Assembly: GCA_034687125.1 (NCBI GenBank)
Contig: JAQGBZ010000090.1
Location: 124,001 to 188,000 of the forward strand
DNA from: Neelides folsomi
Lineage: Eukaryota; Arthropoda; Collembola; Neelipleona; Neelidae
Length of the DNA: 64,000 nt
Reading direction: 5' to 3'
The notes below the pieces were generated by a model. It saw nothing but the letters and a program-made list of their open reading frames with translations, searched no databases and had not been told where the DNA came from. A program made the position numbers and the translations under genes. Shown here one piece after another: positions 1 through 10,584 of the stretch. Numbering within the stretch: position 1 is the first letter of the stretch; every line of letters begins with the position of its first letter.

Positions 1-1730
1 GATTAAAGCTGGAACAAAATCTGAATATTTAGTATTGGTTAAATCATAGTTCGTTATGCTTATTTGTATATAAAAAGAGTATCATATGCTTATGAATTTG
101 CCAAGTGGTAATTAATTATAATAGTTAATATCCTAAAGCAAAAAAAAACTTTTTTACTACAAATGCATTATTCAGTTTAAAAGCATCAAATTATGACAAT
201 CTTGAACATCATTTATCATTATTTGTTTATACAAATAATATAAAAACAAAATAATACTTATAAAATCTTCAAAGTTTTAATGTTAGAATTAGAAACACTT
301 TTAATTTTATTTGGCCAAGCATTTAAGCATATTATATCCAAGCTCAATCAAGGCAGATGTAATAAAAGTTTATATTACACACTTTATAAACGGAATTTTG
401 CATACATATTATGCTAATTTCCACCTCTCACCTTTATGAATCTTTTATCTGTCAGTAAAAGTCATCATTTTTCCATTCCAAGCCTCGTAAAAACGAAAGG
501 TAGTAATGTATTTTTATAACTCATTTATCAATAACATCATTTGGTCCCAAATGGTTCTATCCATTTCGATTTATGAACTGCATTTAACCGAGCTGTTGAG
601 TTGAGGCGACGAAGGTCAAATCGTAGTGAATCACAAGGAAGCCCGCCTTCAATGGATCGAAGGCTTCAAAGGTGTTCTGAAGGCAAATGGTCCCAATATT
701 GACTTTTCGGAGAGAGCGAGATAGTAGGAGCTGGAGTTGAACGTCCTTTGTCCTCGCAGTTGCCGATGGTTTTCCCGGCTCCATGGTTTTCCATGTCTTT
801 CCATCCTCAAGACATGGAGGGAACAAGGGGGTTTGGCAACATCTCTCTTTCTCTTATTACGGGGCTCGGAAGAGAGTTCAGGGACGTTTTTCGGCTTCTC
901 CCCGACATTCCCGTCCCGTCTTCCAAGTAGCAATGGCCTCAGTGAAGGACCACTCCATTTAAATGGAAAGAACCCACAAGGGCAATGTAGGTCAAAGCTC
1001 CTTCCCTTCTTTTAAGGGTAAGTGATTAATTCCTCATTAAAGGCCTGAGTGGGTTTAAATTTTAAACTCGCGAAGGTGTGTGGAGTTGTGGAGATATTTT
1101 ATACTTTTAATCTTTGTATTATAAATTCATCTCTCTTTAGTATAAAGAGTTTTTACTTGTATTAAGTTATATTAATTGTAAAGTTGGTTGACGCCGATTT
1201 GATTTGAACTCTCTCTCGCCCTCCCTTTCTGCTCTTTTACCTTTTGTTCTCGTTCTACTTCTCTCATTCTGGCTCTCTTCTCTCGAGATCCATTCCCGTT
1301 TCTCTCTGTGGAAAAGTATTATTTTAGGAAGATTCTGTCAGATCTCACACACTTCGAGCGCTGACCCACATTGAAGAGCCACTTAAATGTATTAATTTAC
1401 TTTTTTAACCTTTTAGTTCATTTCCTTTCCTTTCTTCTCTCTTTTATTTGCTCTCGTTTGATGAGGGTGGATCGCTCGCGTCAGCATTTTATTTTTGTAT
1501 TGAAGGTTCCGTCAATTTTATAATTATATTAATTCAAATAAATTAAGAGTCTCGTATTTTATAAGCTGTCATTGCAAAATTTCATTTACTAAATTCAATT
1601 TGGGTTTGGTGATCAATTTTATTTACCAAAGTTGAAGTTGTTCCAAAGGTCCAAAAAGTGTTAAAAACGTAAAAAAATTCAAGGTCATTTACTAAATTTT
1701 TGTACTAAAGTGGTTTAATTTTGTTTTCAG
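1..1730. other. Upstream non-coding DNA, possible 5'UTR exon
   Basis: No convincing coding exon is seen. The segment around 740-1017 is richer in GC than its surroundings and ends in a good donor (GG|gtaagt at 1018), while a good acceptor (ttgttttcag) ends at 1730. Together they could mark a 5'UTR intron of the gene starting at 1841. Several overlapping short ORFs at 584-1015 on both strands look like by-products of the local composition. Confidence 0.4.
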
Positions 1731-1840
1731 GTAAAAGAAACTAGTCCATTTGATGATCTCTGTTTATGTGACCGGATTCAGAGACTTTGAATCCTAAAAC
1801 GGCATTGTAATAAAATTCAGAAGACATCCGACTTTTCAAA

Positions 1841-3202
1841 ATGGAATTGGAGGAAGACACCGAGTTGGACCCTGCAGCCGAATTTCCAATTCTCTATGGG
1901 TTACTCACTGCACCCAAGTCAGAGGAGAAGCCAAAGAAAGTTGACATGAGGAGGATATTAAGAATTGAAGCCGACAGCTCCCTCACGAGTAGAATCCCAA
2001 GCTGTCGAGTACCATCCAAACCAGTAGTAAAGGTCGATGAAGAGGACGAGAGTTTACCAACGTCGACGACGACCCTCTCTGAGGACGAGGAGCTTGAAAA
2101 GAGCATGAAAAAGAGCCGACGACGGTTTCAAGCTTTCAAACTCAAATCCCGAGATTCCGACTCGAACGATGAATCGAAAGGTGAAGAAGAGGAGGAGGAT
2201 GCTTACGGAGGGTCACCACTCTCGCCCTCACCACCACCAACTCTAGTTTCCCGAGTACAAAATAATGGAGAGTTAGGAGTTAGGAAGCCAAATGATTTTC
2301 TCAACCAAGCTAACCAAATTGACAAACTTCGAGAAATAATTTGTTTAGTGAGGAGACGAAGAGCTGGGCTCAAGCGAAAGGTTCAAGAAATGAATAGTCA
2401 ACGCTCTGAGCTCGGCATGGACAACGGAAATGGGTCCTCGTCCAGCAACCATGATTTAATCGTCAGTAATGGGAAATTGAGTAGCTTGAACTTGACTTAT
2501 GCCATTTTAAAGAGAAGTCACATGCTGAAGAAAAGACATCAACTTCAACCTGGTGTGTCAAATTGCATTACTGGAGCCGGCAGTCCGAATGTCCAACATT
2601 TTGAGCCGCTTGAACCGAACCTTAAATTGAATTCGAATATTAGGAGACATCTGGGACGGAGGGATATGAGCAACAAGTTACTTCACTCCTACGCTTCCTT
2701 AATTCGAAAAAGGAAAGAATCTTTGGCCCATATGCGAAATGTCTCAGGGGTGGGAAGGGAATTTGACCATGGTATGGAATTATCTCATGAACCAATCTCA
2801 ATCAACCAGCCCATGAAGGAAGACGAAGATCCCAAAGATTTACCAAGCTTGGAGATTAACGAAAATAATATGGTTCTACGAGGGAATAACTTTGAATTGG
2901 AACGTAAGTTTTAATTAATTAATAGGCCATTTTTATAAAGACTATAAATTAAATGTGAATATTGTGATTAATTATATGTATATTTAAATTGATGATGTTT
3001 CAATTTTACAGAAATGGATACAAAAGAGTTAGAAGATCAAGAACCGCCTCTGGATAATTTTGTCGGATCAAACATCTTTAAAATACTTCATGACAAACAC
3101 GAAGCTTCAAGAGCAATTTCAAATTTTCAAGAAAATAGAATTGGAAATGAAATCAAAAATCGTGTGGAAGAATCCAGAGATTTTCGTAATAATCGGAACT
3201 AA
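1841..3202 (+). CDS. Unrecognised charged, probably nuclear protein, 2 exons, 417 aa
   Basis: Exons 1841-2903 and 3012-3202 join at a gtaagt donor and a ttttacag acceptor and keep one frame to a stop at 3200-3202. I do not recognise the family. The N-terminal third is acidic (EEDEELEKS and an EEEEED run) and carries a basic cluster KKSRRR near residue 90. A second basic, helical segment, LVRRRRAGLKRK, lies near residues 168-180. A later stretch (about 215-300) is predicted helical with LLHSYASLIRKRKESL. No zinc finger, WD, kinase or membrane segment is visible. Charge pattern and basic clusters suggest a nuclear or chromatin-linked protein; this is inference. The start is the first in-frame ATG after a 5'UTR acceptor at 1730. 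Exon 2 has an overlapping alternative frame open from 3060 to 3344, so the C terminus is less certain than exon 1. Confidence 0.65.
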
Positions 3203-4416
3203 AGTTATTAAGAACAACGGTGTCTTTCAACATCTCGCAAGTTTACTCAATAACAATAACAATTATTGTAAAAGAAGAGAGAGGCAAATAAGGATAGAAT
3301 TGATAAAATTAGTTAACCATTTAATAACCAAATCGAAAAACTAAAAATATCACAAAATTAGTTTCAAAGACTGATTCTGCTAGAAACTCATAGTACTTAA
3401 TTTTTCAGTTTTTATATAATTGCTGTGTGATAATTTATTTAATAACATTATTAAAAATGAATTTCGCGAATTCATTCGACAAACCATTGAAATATTTATT
3501 AACAAGGGCTTTAATTATTTGAAGTTATAAAGATTGTTTACAAAAAATGTTAAAGTAATGTATATTTTACTTGGTTTGATATACCAAAACACATATTGTA
3601 CCTTAGATTGAAACAAACAGATTGTCATTGAACTTGTATTCATTAGGAAGAGTATCAAGATGGTTGAAATCTTATCGCCTGACTTTTATTAAATATAATT
3701 GCAATTTATAAAATTCCCTTGTGGAATTGAAACGGCGAAATTGAAGTTGTAATATACATGGTATGATAAAAAGAATAGAAACAACCTAGTTGAAACCAAG
3801 TCTCATGAATAAGAATTAACCAAATTTATTTTAGAGTATATTCAATACAAATAATTGAAAATAGAATTTCAAAATGTAACATTTTAGCAACATCTGAGTT
3901 GATATTGAAATACATATTTTAAGATTATTAGCATTTTATTTGAGTTTAATTTTGTATTATGTAGACACGATGTAGAATGTAGAGGATACAGAGGTGGTTT
4001 AATGCAGAAAATATAAGATGTTTTATGTGATTTTAATTACTTTTATACAGATAATGGTGCTTTTACATAAATATTTAATGTTAATTGTAAGGTTTAGTTT
4101 TTTAAATTGTTTTAATATTTGTATTAATAATTTTATCATTCAACGATTTAGAATAAAATTAGCGCATATGTATTGTATGATATATAGCAATTTGTCTTTA
4201 ATGTAAAATGAACATTAAGATTTATTTATCTAGATGAGTTTTTAAATTTATGTTCATTACACTTAATCTATAAATGAGTAAGAAAGAGGATAATACATAA
4301 ATATAGTAAGGTACATAGGTACTTACAATAATTGAGTGAGAACAGAATTTAAGAAGAAATGGTCACTACGTTCAACGTAAGACTTAATTCATTAAATCAT
4401 ATTCTTACATATATAT
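3203..4416. other. AT-rich non-coding DNA
   Basis: Very AT-rich sequence between the first gene and an inverted-repeat element. It should hold the 3'UTR of the upstream gene, but no clear AATAAA lies close to its stop. No exon with matching splice sites was found. Confidence 0.4.
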
Positions 4417-4637
4417 TGGAATCTTCAATAAGTCATAATCAATGCCGATTACAATTTTTATTTTTTCGAATTTGTAATATTCTATTTACATGTAAATGTA
4501 TATATCCTGGTTGATTTGCTTATGGTTTGAAGTAAATCATAAATCTTTTATTTCCTTTTAAATGGACAATTACAATATAGATATAATTGAAAAAAAAAAT
4601 TGTAATCGGAATTGATCATGACTTATTGAAGATTCCA
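4417..4637. mobile_element. Inverted-repeat element (MITE-like), about 221 bp
   Basis: The left end TGGAATCTTCAATAAGTCAT is mirrored at the right end, the complementary arms extending about 40 bp with a few mismatches (4417-4457 against 4597-4637). The centre is AT-rich and has no ORF. Long arms around a short non-coding middle are typical of foldback MITEs. The superfamily is not clear because no target duplication is obvious. Confidence 0.6.
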
Positions 4638-4743
4638 TTATTTAAATATAAACTTCTGAATTTTACTTATAAATTAAATATTTATTATTTATATGCATTT
4701 ACGTCTATGTAATGTGATTTAATTTTAAATATTTTTATTTCAG

Positions 4744-5360
4744 GACTTTGAATTTTTGATGTTCAAGTTATGAAAAAATACATCAGACGATCTTATCCTT
4801 TAAAATTGGTAAGCATCAAACTTTTATCATAATGATTATTAATGAAATTTAAAGTGATGAAAGAAGGCCGAGTTTGACAAGGCTCTATTTGAAGTCTGCG
4901 TCGGAACTCGTTTTCATGTCTTTTAAAAGATTTGAAAACTGAGGGCTGAATGCGCTCAAGTATCCTTAATATGATTTCTCTATGCGAGGAGAATATTTGA
5001 TCTTATCTGATTAATCAAGAAATTCTCATTATTAATAAATTACTTATTTACAAGTTCATTAAATTAAATTTGAATGTTTTATTGCAGGTATTTGATCTCG
5101 CACTTCATTGATCAATCTTCTGGCTGCTGTGTAAAATTATGCAAAGAGTGTTCAATAAATTGGAAAATGTTATAATGTGAAAGACCATATTATGTACTCT
5201 TACATGTATGTTGAATGATATTAAATGTTTTAAATGACGATTTCTAATAACATTTTAAAGATTGTGAATTCATCGTCAATGAGTGAGAAAAATCTGCCAA
5301 TTACATTTTGTACATTTTAATCTTGTACTTTGGATCAACTGTGGCCAATAAAATTTACTA
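4744..5360 (+). other. Possible spliced transcript with a 20-codon ORF
   Basis: An acceptor-like tttatttcag ends at 4743. A strong donor (TTG|gtaagc) follows at 4808, and an acceptor (ttttattgcag) ends at 5087. Splicing gives a short ORF from 4770 that ends with TGA at 5109-5111 (20 codons, MKKYIRRSYP at its start). AATAAA signals follow at 5154 and 5347. This could be 3'UTR exons of the gene at 1841, a separate non-coding RNA, a small peptide gene, or chance. Confidence 0.25.
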
Positions 5361-6410
5361 AACATTTACCATTTACTTAATTAGTGTTCTTTTTATTACT
5401 AAATATTTCACTCTATAGTACATTTAAAACGAATCATATAAAATCATTCATTAGCGAGTAAATCCAGATAGTTAAGTCTAAAACTCATTATATAATTAAA
5501 CCATTGCAGTTTTAATTAAAAATTTAGTCTCGTAAACAGTAAACATTAAAGAGCATGTGATTTTATTATCCTTTGATTTTAATTGGTGATTATCTCTGTA
5601 AAATAACAAAAAATTATTATTACTCATAAATAATTGTTACAATTCTGTTTTGATCAATCTTAAAAAAATCAATACTTTTTTACAATATCGTGTAGGAATG
5701 GGATATGGTTAAATATTTAAAGAAGATAGTTGAATAAGATAACAAGATGCATAGACAAGACAAAAGAACTTGTCACATTAAGGCTTGGCCTCACACCAGA
5801 AAATTAAAAGAACAATGATTGTAATGAGAAGTAAAAAGTAAAACAATGAGGCATGTAGGTAGGGCAGGAATTTTACATGGCAAATAAAACAACAATGGCT
5901 TTCTGCTCTACTATTTTCTGATGCTAATCATTTGGGACTCAAAATGATGGAAAGCTGAGGGAATTGAGGATGTCTGCACTTATTCGCACATCAAACACGA
6001 TGAGAGGTCTCCTTTTAAACAGAAACGATACAATGTACAATAAGTATCAATCTTTAAAAGTACATCATTCAATGGATACTCTATATAATACAGGTAGTTT
6101 TATATTAGAAAGAGCAAAGGGTGTTGTTCCCTAAAAGTATTCATCCCACCCTTAACTCGATGAGAACTCTCGATTGCGGCACTTACCCTCGTCATTAGCT
6201 ATGGGTGGGAGAAGGAGAGGGGGTTTTACACAGGTAGGACAGGTATAGGCCAGGTACCATTATTATTTCCTAGCTTCGGACTCTCAGGGGGCGAGGAGAT
6301 CCGTTGAGCCCAGAGTGAGGTCGGAGTGAAGGTAAGAGCCTGAGGACAACCGAACGAGGAGTTTAGTGTAGTATAAACACCTCAACCCTTCGAATGTATT
6401 CATTCAGCAT
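5361..6410. other. Intergenic DNA and upstream region of the Diego-like gene
   Basis: AT-rich up to about 6100, then more GC-rich towards the next gene. A donor-like gaag|gtaagag near 6331 and an acceptor-like attcag ending at 6407 could bound a small 5'UTR intron. No coding exon was recognised. Confidence 0.35.
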
Positions 6411-8726
6411 ATGGAAAGCTATGGAGTAATGGAGACGACTCAACAGGTAAGCCACTTTACCTCGTTTCACATCCTACAAGGGCTAATTTAAATATTTAAA
6501 AGGCTCGTCCCCTTCTCCACACTTCATCCCTCATTGGACACTTGGAGAATGTCGAGAAGTTGATCTCAGGAGGGGCGAATGCGAACGAGGTCGACTTTGT
6601 AAGTCTCTCTTTTTAATTTGTACACATGTGATGAGCAATGGATGTTGATGGGCTAGATTGGCCCAAAGTTGAGGTCACAAAATGGTGACTATGAAGAAGG
6701 TATTAAGATTTATTAATTTTTACATTTAATTACGTTTTCAGAGTGGAACGACTCCGCTGCAATTGGCTTCCGCAGCAGGGCATTTTGCCGTAGCAAAGCT
6801 TTTGATAAGCCATGGGGCTAAACCTGAAAAACAGGATCCTTCAGTAAGAAACTTATATGCCTCGATTTAAAATTTAAATTACAAAATATCGGGTTATACC
6901 CATGAGCCAGATTAATCTTTTCAACAATTTATTTTTGCGTATTTATGCGAAACCTTCATAAGGTTTAATAAATATCATATACCTACACGTATATGAAAGT
7001 TATAATGCATATTAAATATTATATTACTAATACAGATAGTAAATAAATTTTTGCTTTATAGCTTAGTTCGGTTATCGTTCGAATTCATTTTCAATGTCTT
7101 TAAACAAAATTTTTATTGAATTTCATTTTTAGCATGGAAATACCTGTCTTCATGAAGCATCATGGAGAGGATATTCATCAATAGTTAAAATCCTCTGCAC
7201 TCCAAACACCATTAACAAGCAGAATAATGGCGGATTTACCTCACTTCATTTATCTTGCCAAGCAGGACATAATCAATCGACGAGAGAACTTCTTATAGCT
7301 GGAGCGAATCCTAATTTAGTCAACACATACGGAGGTAAAATTATTCTTTTTGTAAAGGATGTACAAAAGTGCATAATAAAAAATATGCATTGTTTTGAAT
7401 TCAGATACTCCATTGCACACTGCGGTTCGATATGGTCATGCTGGAGTAGCTCGTATACTGTTAAGTGCAAGATGTTCGGGGGATACCCAAAACAAGGTAA
7501 AAAATCTTTATATCTACTTTGCACCTTTATAACAATGACTTTCTAAGTTGAATTGCAATGAATAATAAAAGGCTCAATTACCTAATTTCAAAATGTTAGA
7601 TTATTTATTTTTTGTAATTTTTCTTAGAATGGCGATACGGCACTCCACGTCAGTGTTGCAATGGGACGAAAGAAGCTGACCAAGATTCTACTTTCCTCAG
7701 CCTGCCGGGCCGACCTTAAAAACCACCAAAGAGAGACTCCACTTCACATCAGTCTTCGAAAGGGCTATGACGAAGTTACGAATGTTCTTAAAAATCCCCC
7801 CAAAGTTCTCACGCCCATCCAAAGAGATGAGTTGCGAGTCTCAAAGTACAAAGGAGGGCCTGCCAAGGTCCCCCAGCAAACTTTAAAAGTGAAAGTTCCA
7901 GACAAGAGCCCTCCCTCCAGGCTACAAAGGAAAGATGAGATGAAGAGGGAATCGGGTTCCAAGAAATCGAGTCTGAGGGGATCCAGGAGTCAGCCCAACT
8001 TGAAGACCCACAAGGAACCGAGCGAAGAAGAAAGCCCCAATTGGTCTCCTTATGGATGTCACTACCATCCAAATCCCTCTGCTTTTCCACCTCCAAATAT
8101 TGACTCTTTGCCGAAAGAACCTTTAACTAGTGGAGAACTCTATTACCTTGATCTTGCAGGGAACATTCATAAGGTCAGATACATACCAATATAATGAGAA
8201 GACATAAATTAAAAATATTAAATCTTATACGGCTATATTTTATATAGGGTCCAATGGGAGTTTCCGAAGGGTGCTATTGTACTCCCATTCTGAGTCCAAG
8301 AATGATTGAACCTTCTTCACAGTGTGCCAAAGGATGTCAGGATCAGTTGAAGACGCTGACGAATCAATTGTCCAAAATTCATATTGACACACAAGCCCAG
8401 CTCTCCTCACTCCACTCAATGTTGAACGAGAGACTCAAAGACGGTGGGCCTTCTGGCTTCAACGAGAACAAGTTAAAAGATTGGGTGAAACAATATCGAA
8501 GATTTAGAAAAGGTAACTCACATTTCAAATCTTCATCTTTAATTTTATTCCACTTCATTCGAGTGTGAAAACTATTTGAGCGAAATTATTTTTTTCTACA
8601 GAACTTGCCAAAAACCCGAAAGCTCTTTTCCAAGCAAACGATCTTTTGGAAAGTGCGTCGGCTTTAATTTTAACACGGCCACCTTCTCCACCAATTGAAG
8701 ATTCGGATAGCGATAGCGGAATTTGA
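6411..8726 (+). CDS. dgo: Diego/ANKRD6 (diversin)-like ankyrin-repeat protein, 487 aa
   Basis: Eight exons splice in frame: 6411-6446, 6503-6598, 6742-6843, 7133-7334, 7405-7496, 7628-8173, 8248-8512, 8602-8726. The protein has about seven ankyrin repeats (residues ~13-245), each with the TPLH-type turn (TPLQLASAAGH, TPLHTAVRYGH, TALHVSVAMGR, TPLHISLRKGY). A basic Ser/Pro-rich linker follows, then a block with PKEPL, YYLDLAGNIHK and GPMGVSEGCYCTP. That block resembles, from memory, the region after the ankyrins in ANKRD6 and Drosophila Diego. A short helical segment and an acidic tail (EDSDSDSGI) end it. Diego/diversin is a cytoplasmic planar cell polarity factor that binds Dishevelled and Prickle/Vang. 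At 487 residues it is much shorter than human ANKRD6 (~727) or fly Diego (~930). The first exon is tiny, so the start is the weakest part. ATTAAA at 8861 may be the poly(A) signal. Confidence 0.78.
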
Positions 8727-9346
8727 TTTTAATAATGTTATATACCTACATAGCTTTTTTGCTACTTTTTACATCATCGTGTAAATAATTACGTTATTTA
8801 TGGTTTTTTATCAAATGTTACATTACTTCTATTATATGCATTTGATAGCTAAGTGTTCTTATTAAATAATTGGTTAATACAAAAGGTACCTTTAACAGTG
8901 AGCTGCTGGTTATATCACTTGATGATTCCAAAGTTATGTTTATGTTTCCGGTTTATATTTAGCTACCAAAGTAAATTATCCGTATAATAATATAATATTG
9001 TAATACTTTCGTTAAATAGCGTTATTTAATTAATAAACTTAACTAGGCAAAACCGTAATACGTAATAAGCAATAGCTATATTTTTAATATTTTGGGAAAT
9101 GCCTCAAAATATATATTAAATTATGTCTGTATACTCGGGTATTTAGGTAGGTAATCCAAGTTTTAAAGATGAGTATTTTTGAGAAAATGTTCTGAAATGA
9201 CAACAAAATTGTGTATTTTACAGACACCATATTTTGATACGTGCTATCTAACAGCATTAACAAGCCATATTTACATTCCTATTTCGTGTATGAAATATTG
9301 CATATTATATTGTATTTTCTGAAATACTCTTCTCTGAATAGTAGTA
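8727..9346. other. AT-rich 3' flank
   Basis: This is the 3'UTR and flank of the Diego-like gene. No further exon, RNA gene or repeat was recognised before the MITE. Confidence 0.4.
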
Positions 9347-9688
9347 TACTCTAAAATCTCCATTAAAACGCGGGGTCTCCATTAGAACGCGGGTCTCTAT
9401 TAGAACGCGGAGGTTGATTTAAAATTTTCAAATAGAACGCGGGTCTCAATTAGTGCGCGGGTCTTTATAATAAAACTCGCATCTTTTTGAGGTGTGAACA
9501 TTGATAAATTAAATGAAATAGACTCTATAAAAATATTTAAATGAAAATCATTAATATTTTGCAAAACATGAAATGGTTAAGTTTTCCAAAGGAAATTGTA
9601 AAAATTAATTGTAGAATTTTAGATTTACGAATAGAGCGCGGGGTATTTTTTCAATTCTGCGAATAGTTCTAATGGAGATTTTAGAGTA
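9347..9688. mobile_element. Pogo-like MITE with internal subrepeats
   Basis: The ends are inverted repeats: TACTCTAAAATCTCCATTA at 9347 and its complement ending at 9688, continuing to about 23 bp with one mismatch. Taking the outer TA as target duplication, the element is 9349-9686 (338 bp). Just inside the left end is a short tandem series of variants of TCTCCATTAGAACGCGGGTC (about 9357-9465). A related AGAGCGCGGGG lies near the right end. No ORF is present. A TA target and termini of the form CTC-ATTAGAACGCGG resemble pogo/Tigger-type elements, so it is probably a non-autonomous derivative. Confidence 0.75.
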
Positions 9689-10024
9689 CCTACATTTATG
9701 TATTGATATTGATTGTTGTTTTAAACTCTCACTCTAGTACCTAGTATAAAAATGCTAAAATTCAATTGATGTTAGACGTAATTAAGAATTTCAATTTAAA
9801 CATGATACTATTGAAAAAGAATAAAAATTTATAAAGTTATACAATTTTATATTTATGGTTTAGATAATACAAAAAATGAAAATAAAACCTTTTTTTTATT
9901 AAATGGCTAGATTATCTGGATTCTTGAACATCATGAACAAGCATATACCTAGGTATAATATTTACTAATAAAAACAATAAAACTTAAAGTTTTAAGAAGC
10001 AATATTTCATATATTTTTTACTAC
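9689..10024. other. AT-rich convergent spacer
   Basis: Low-GC DNA between the 3' ends of the Diego-like and LYRM1 genes. No feature was recognised beyond the MITE to its left and the LYRM1 poly(A) signal to its right. Confidence 0.4.
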
Positions 10025-10030
10025 TTTATT
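10025..10030 (-). promoter_or_regulatory. Poly(A) signal of LYRM1
   Basis: TTTATT on the plus strand reads AATAAA on the minus strand, 58 bases past the LYRM1 stop codon, a normal distance for a short 3'UTR. Confidence 0.5.
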
Positions 10031-10087
10031 CCGTCCAATTTACAATACATCTTTTAATTATTAATAAATGACAATGAACAGATAAAA

Positions 10088-10584
10088 TTACTCATCAGAC
10101 TTGATATAAATAGGTTTTGATCTCTTCTTCAGCCTCTCTTGAAATGTTCCTTGCTCTTTTCCTTTTTTCATTGCTAATGATTGAGGAGGGAAATTTACAG
10201 GTCTAGGATACGGAATCCGATAGTGCAAAGCTGAAATTTCAATTACACAACTTTTTCAATTAAAATAATGTTTTGTATTTGTTTATTTTATAAAAATATT
10301 TCTAATATTTTACCTAAATCAACTCGAGCTTCAGCTTCATAAATGCGATCTGCAATTTCTTTTTCATTTTTGAGACTACGATTTTGTTTGAAGAGTCTCC
10401 TTGCTTCATCTCTTATATAATTCCTTTCAATTTCAGAGTTTTCGGGTTTAACTGCATTCCACGAATAACTTAATCTAATGATTCTTCGATATAAGTTTAA
10501 AACCACTTCCCTCGTGTGACTTCTCATTGACATTTTAAACGATGTTGAATAGAATTTACTTATGGTTCGGAGAGAAATTGGCAT
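10088..10584 (-). CDS. LYRM1: LYR motif-containing protein 1, 137 aa
   Basis: Two exons on the minus strand, 10584-10314 and 10230-10088, join in frame across an 83-bp intron. The protein carries the LYR signature (VVLNLYRRIIRLSYSW), a helical middle (YIRDEARRLFKQN), then EARVDLALHYRIPYPRP and a basic end (KKRSKPIYIK). This matches human LYRM1, which has the LYR box, ...GLHYKIPYPRP... and ...KLSKPVYLRS in the same order. LYR proteins are small three-helix adaptors, mostly mitochondrial, that bind acyl carrier protein; the exact role of LYRM1 is not settled. Two starts are possible. The first ATG (10584) adds 17 residues (MPISLRTISKFYSTSFK) rich in R, K, S and F and free of acidic residues, as in a mitochondrial presequence. 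The second (10533) gives a length close to the human 122 residues. Confidence 0.88.

Noticed and set aside
584-1015. Overlapping ORFs on both strands
   Set aside because: Four ORFs in different frames share one GC-richer patch. None has splice or family support, and a 5'UTR exon is the simpler reading.
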